From Neorhizobium galegae (GTDB lineage: Bacteria; Pseudomonadota; Alphaproteobacteria; Rhizobiales; Rhizobiaceae), in assembly GCF_017877055.1 (NCBI RefSeq), contig NZ_JAGIPG010000003.1, positions 372,001 through 436,000 of the forward strand: 64,000 nt of DNA, written 5' to 3'. The translations under genes were made by a program, and so were the position numbers. This document shows, one piece after another, positions 62,437 to 64,000 of the stretch (its first letter is position 1; every line of letters starts with the position of its first letter). The notes under the pieces were generated by a model. That model did not search any database and was not told where the DNA came from. It saw only the letters and a list, made by a program, of their open reading frames with translations.

Positions 62437-63720
62437 TTACTGGGCGCGCTCGATGATCGACTGGGCGTCCTCGATGAAGGTGCCTGCGGCTTTCGCCACT
62501 TCTACCTTGCCAAGCACGACATCGGTGCCGATGCGCATGAAGGCGTCTCGTACCTCACCGGCTCCCTTGGGGGCGGGCACCGGCAGCGGGCCGACCTTGC
62601 TCTGAATTGCAGTGAAATAATCGACGGAGAGCTTCTCGACCTCCGTGAGCTTCGGGGCCAGCGCCGCGCGGATTTTGGGCGAACAAGGAATGCCGCGTTC
62701 CAGACCGAGAATGCCGGTAATCTCAGGATCGTTGACCCAGGCATTCATATAGGCAATTGCGGCCTCGGTGTCCTTGGCGTCTCGGCTGAGAGACAGGAAC
62801 ATCGAGGGCTTGATGAACTGGCCGGGCTGGCCGCCCGCCTTGTGGGGCACCATGGCAGCGCCGATCTTGTCTTTGGCCACAGCCTGGATGCCGACCAGCT
62901 GGTTTGACCAGTAGTGGGACATGGCGGTGTCGCCGACGGCGATGCCGGATTCTGCAATCGGCGGATCGAGAATAACGGTCTTGTTCTTGTCGCGAACAAC
63001 TCCCGCCTTGCGCAGATCGGCCCACATCTGCCACCAACTCGTGACGTCGCCGGCTGTTGCCGTGACCTTGCCTTCGGGGCTGTAGAATTCCCGGCCGTTC
63101 TGGCGAACCCAGGATTCGAAGGTTTCGATCATCAGGGAGAGATCGTCCGACCCCTTCATCTTGCCCCCGGACTTGGCCGTAATCTTCTCGCAGACCTTGG
63201 CGAAGTCGTCCCAGGTCCAGTTGATCAGGTCGGTGTCGATGCCCGCTTCCTGGAAGGCGCGCGTATTGTGGACCATGACCTGGCTGTTGGAGCCGATGTT
63301 GAGGGCATAGAGCTTTCCATCGACCCTGCCGCCATCGAGGGGCCCTTTGTCGAAATCGGCGATCATCAGGCTCTTGCCGGCGAATTCGTCGAGAGGCTTC
63401 AGCGCCCCGCGATTGACGTATTCGAACAGGAACCGGTAATCCATCTGCACGAGGTCGGCCATGTTCCGGCCTGCGGTCTGGGTGGCCATCTTAGTCCAGT
63501 AGTCGCCCCAGCCGATCGTTTCGCCTGAGACCTTGATGCTGGCGTTCTTTTTCTGGAATGTGTCGATAACGGCAAAGGTGCGCTTGTCGCGCTCCGGATT
63601 GCCCCACCAGTAGTGCCGGATCGAACGATCGGCAGCAAACGCCGGCATGGCCGGAAGTGCAGAAGCGGCTGCCGCCGCACCCATGGTGCCCAATAATGCT
63701 CGTCTCGTCAGTTTGGTCAT
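62437..63720 (-). CDS. Sugar ABC transporter binding protein with Tat-like signal
   Basis: The 427-residue extracellular solute-binding protein (family 1) begins TKLTRRALLGTMGAAAAASA, a twin-arginine signal with a cleavage site near PAFAAD. The body has LYALNIGSNSQVMVHNTRAF and WVNDPEITGILGLERGIP. Tat export suggests folding before export. It is the first transporter gene of the operon and probably binds an oligosaccharide released from pectin. Confidence 0.9.
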   Translation of the reverse strand: MTKLTRRALLGTMGAAAAASALPAMPAFAADRSIRHYWWGNPERDKRTFAVIDTFQKKNASIKVSGETIGWGDYWTKMATQTAGRNMADLVQMDYRFLFEYVNRGALKPLDEFAGKSLMIADFDKGPLDGGRVDGKLYALNIGSNSQVMVHNTRAFQEAGIDTDLINWTWDDFAKVCEKITAKSGGKMKGSDDLSLMIETFESWVRQNGREFYSPEGKVTATAGDVTSWWQMWADLRKAGVVRDKNKTVILDPPIAESGIAVGDTAMSHYWSNQLVGIQAVAKDKIGAAMVPHKAGGQPGQFIKPSMFLSLSRDAKDTEAAIAYMNAWVNDPEITGILGLERGIPCSPKIRAALAPKLTEVEKLSVDYFTAIQSKVGPLPVPAPKGAGEVRDAFMRIGTDVVLGKVEVAKAAGTFIEDAQSIIERAQ

Positions 63721-63841
63721 TTCGTCCTCCTCCTTCTGACCCGGAGCGCCTTGTCGGCACCGGATGCGTTGTGGTTGTTCTTGACTTCTTCATGCCGGCT
63801 CCTCCTGCCGGACACGCTCCATTCTTTCTCGGCGCGGCTGA

Positions 63842-64000
63842 TTAGATGAAGCCGCGCAGAAGCTCCGTCAGGCAGAGCATCGCCATCGCTTGCCCATAGG
63901 GCATGGATGTCAGCTTGATCTGCCGATAGAAATCGAGATCGCTGCCCATCGCCGTGCCGAAAGATACCTGCTGGAGCTCTCCCTCGGGGCTGATGTTGTC
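63842..64000 (-). CDS. GH88/GH105-type unsaturated glycosyl hydrolase, C-terminal end (cut by window edge)
   Basis: The last 52 codons of a minus-strand gene that continues to the right of the window. The sequence VSFGTAMGSDLDFYRQIKL followed by SMPYGQAMAMLCLTELLRGF matches the C-terminus of YteR/GH105-type unsaturated glucuronyl or rhamnogalacturonyl hydrolases. Such enzymes remove 4,5-unsaturated uronates from oligosaccharides made by pectin lyases. It is probably the first gene of the operon that includes the sugar ABC transporter. Confidence 0.65.
   Translation of the reverse strand, partial: DNISPEGELQQVSFGTAMGSDLDFYRQIKLTSMPYGQAMAMLCLTELLRGFI

Noticed and set aside
1..64000. CRISPR arrays, tRNA or rRNA genes, prophage and intact insertion sequences
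   Set aside because: No regularly spaced repeats, cloverleaf sequences, transposase motifs or phage genes were recognised; a dedicated scan would be needed to exclude small RNAs.

Overview
The window looks like a chromosomal or large-replicon segment from a Rhizobiales alphaproteobacterium (Rhizobium/Agrobacterium-like). The evidence is high GC, dense operons with 1-8 bp overlaps, a dctA / dctBD pair with a sigma-54 promoter, groES-groEL behind a CIRCE element, CspA-type cold-shock genes, and many ABC transporters with sugar-acid enzymes. No rRNA, tRNA, CRISPR, prophage or intact insertion sequence was recognised by eye.

Region by region. (1) 2-592 is the 3' end of a mannonate dehydratase, followed by almost 1 kb without a convincing gene. 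(2) 1555-11335 is a plus-strand block: a GH15 glucoamylase of fungal type, a GMC flavoprotein, a VioB-type ferritin-like protein, a small FAD-dehydrogenase subunit, two xylose-isomerase-like TIM barrels, a metallo-beta-lactamase-fold protein and a pyruvate-decarboxylase-family enzyme. It reads as an uncharacterised glycoside oxidation/cleavage pathway. (3) 11469-20418 holds a MipA/OmpV porin, a DUF3313 lipoprotein, a two-component system, an RND pump and a 40-residue membrane peptide. Four copies of one 16-bp direct-repeat element precede these genes and suggest a single regulon. (4) 20538-28126 has a soluble GAF kinase and a NarL-type regulator divergent from a ribose-type sugar ABC transporter and a gluconolactonase, with a tandem palindrome between them.

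(5) 28625-33910 is a stress block: two cold-shock genes, a YkgJ protein, groESL with CIRCE, a J-domain protein and three small hypotheticals. (6) 34077-38857 is dctA divergent from dctBD. (7) 38942-41563 is a four-gene phospholipid operon. (8) 41753-44046 is a polar amino-acid (probably cystine) ABC transporter.

(9) 44378-55796 combines a DapA-family aldolase, an oligopeptide-type ABC transporter, a cytoplasmic sialidase-like protein, PdxA2, an iron alcohol dehydrogenase, a FadR-type regulator and a DUF1537 kinase. It looks like an acid-sugar pathway ending in tetronate phosphorylation and oxidation. A remnant of a multi-HAMP sensor kinase follows. (10) 56079-64000 is a minus-strand operon that starts with a GH88/GH105 hydrolase cut by the window edge and continues with a MalEFGK-type transporter and three Gfo/Idh/MocA oxidoreductases. 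It probably handles pectin-derived oligosaccharides.

Overall this is a catabolic region of a plant- or soil-associated bacterium. All functional assignments come from reading motifs and gene context; no database search was made.
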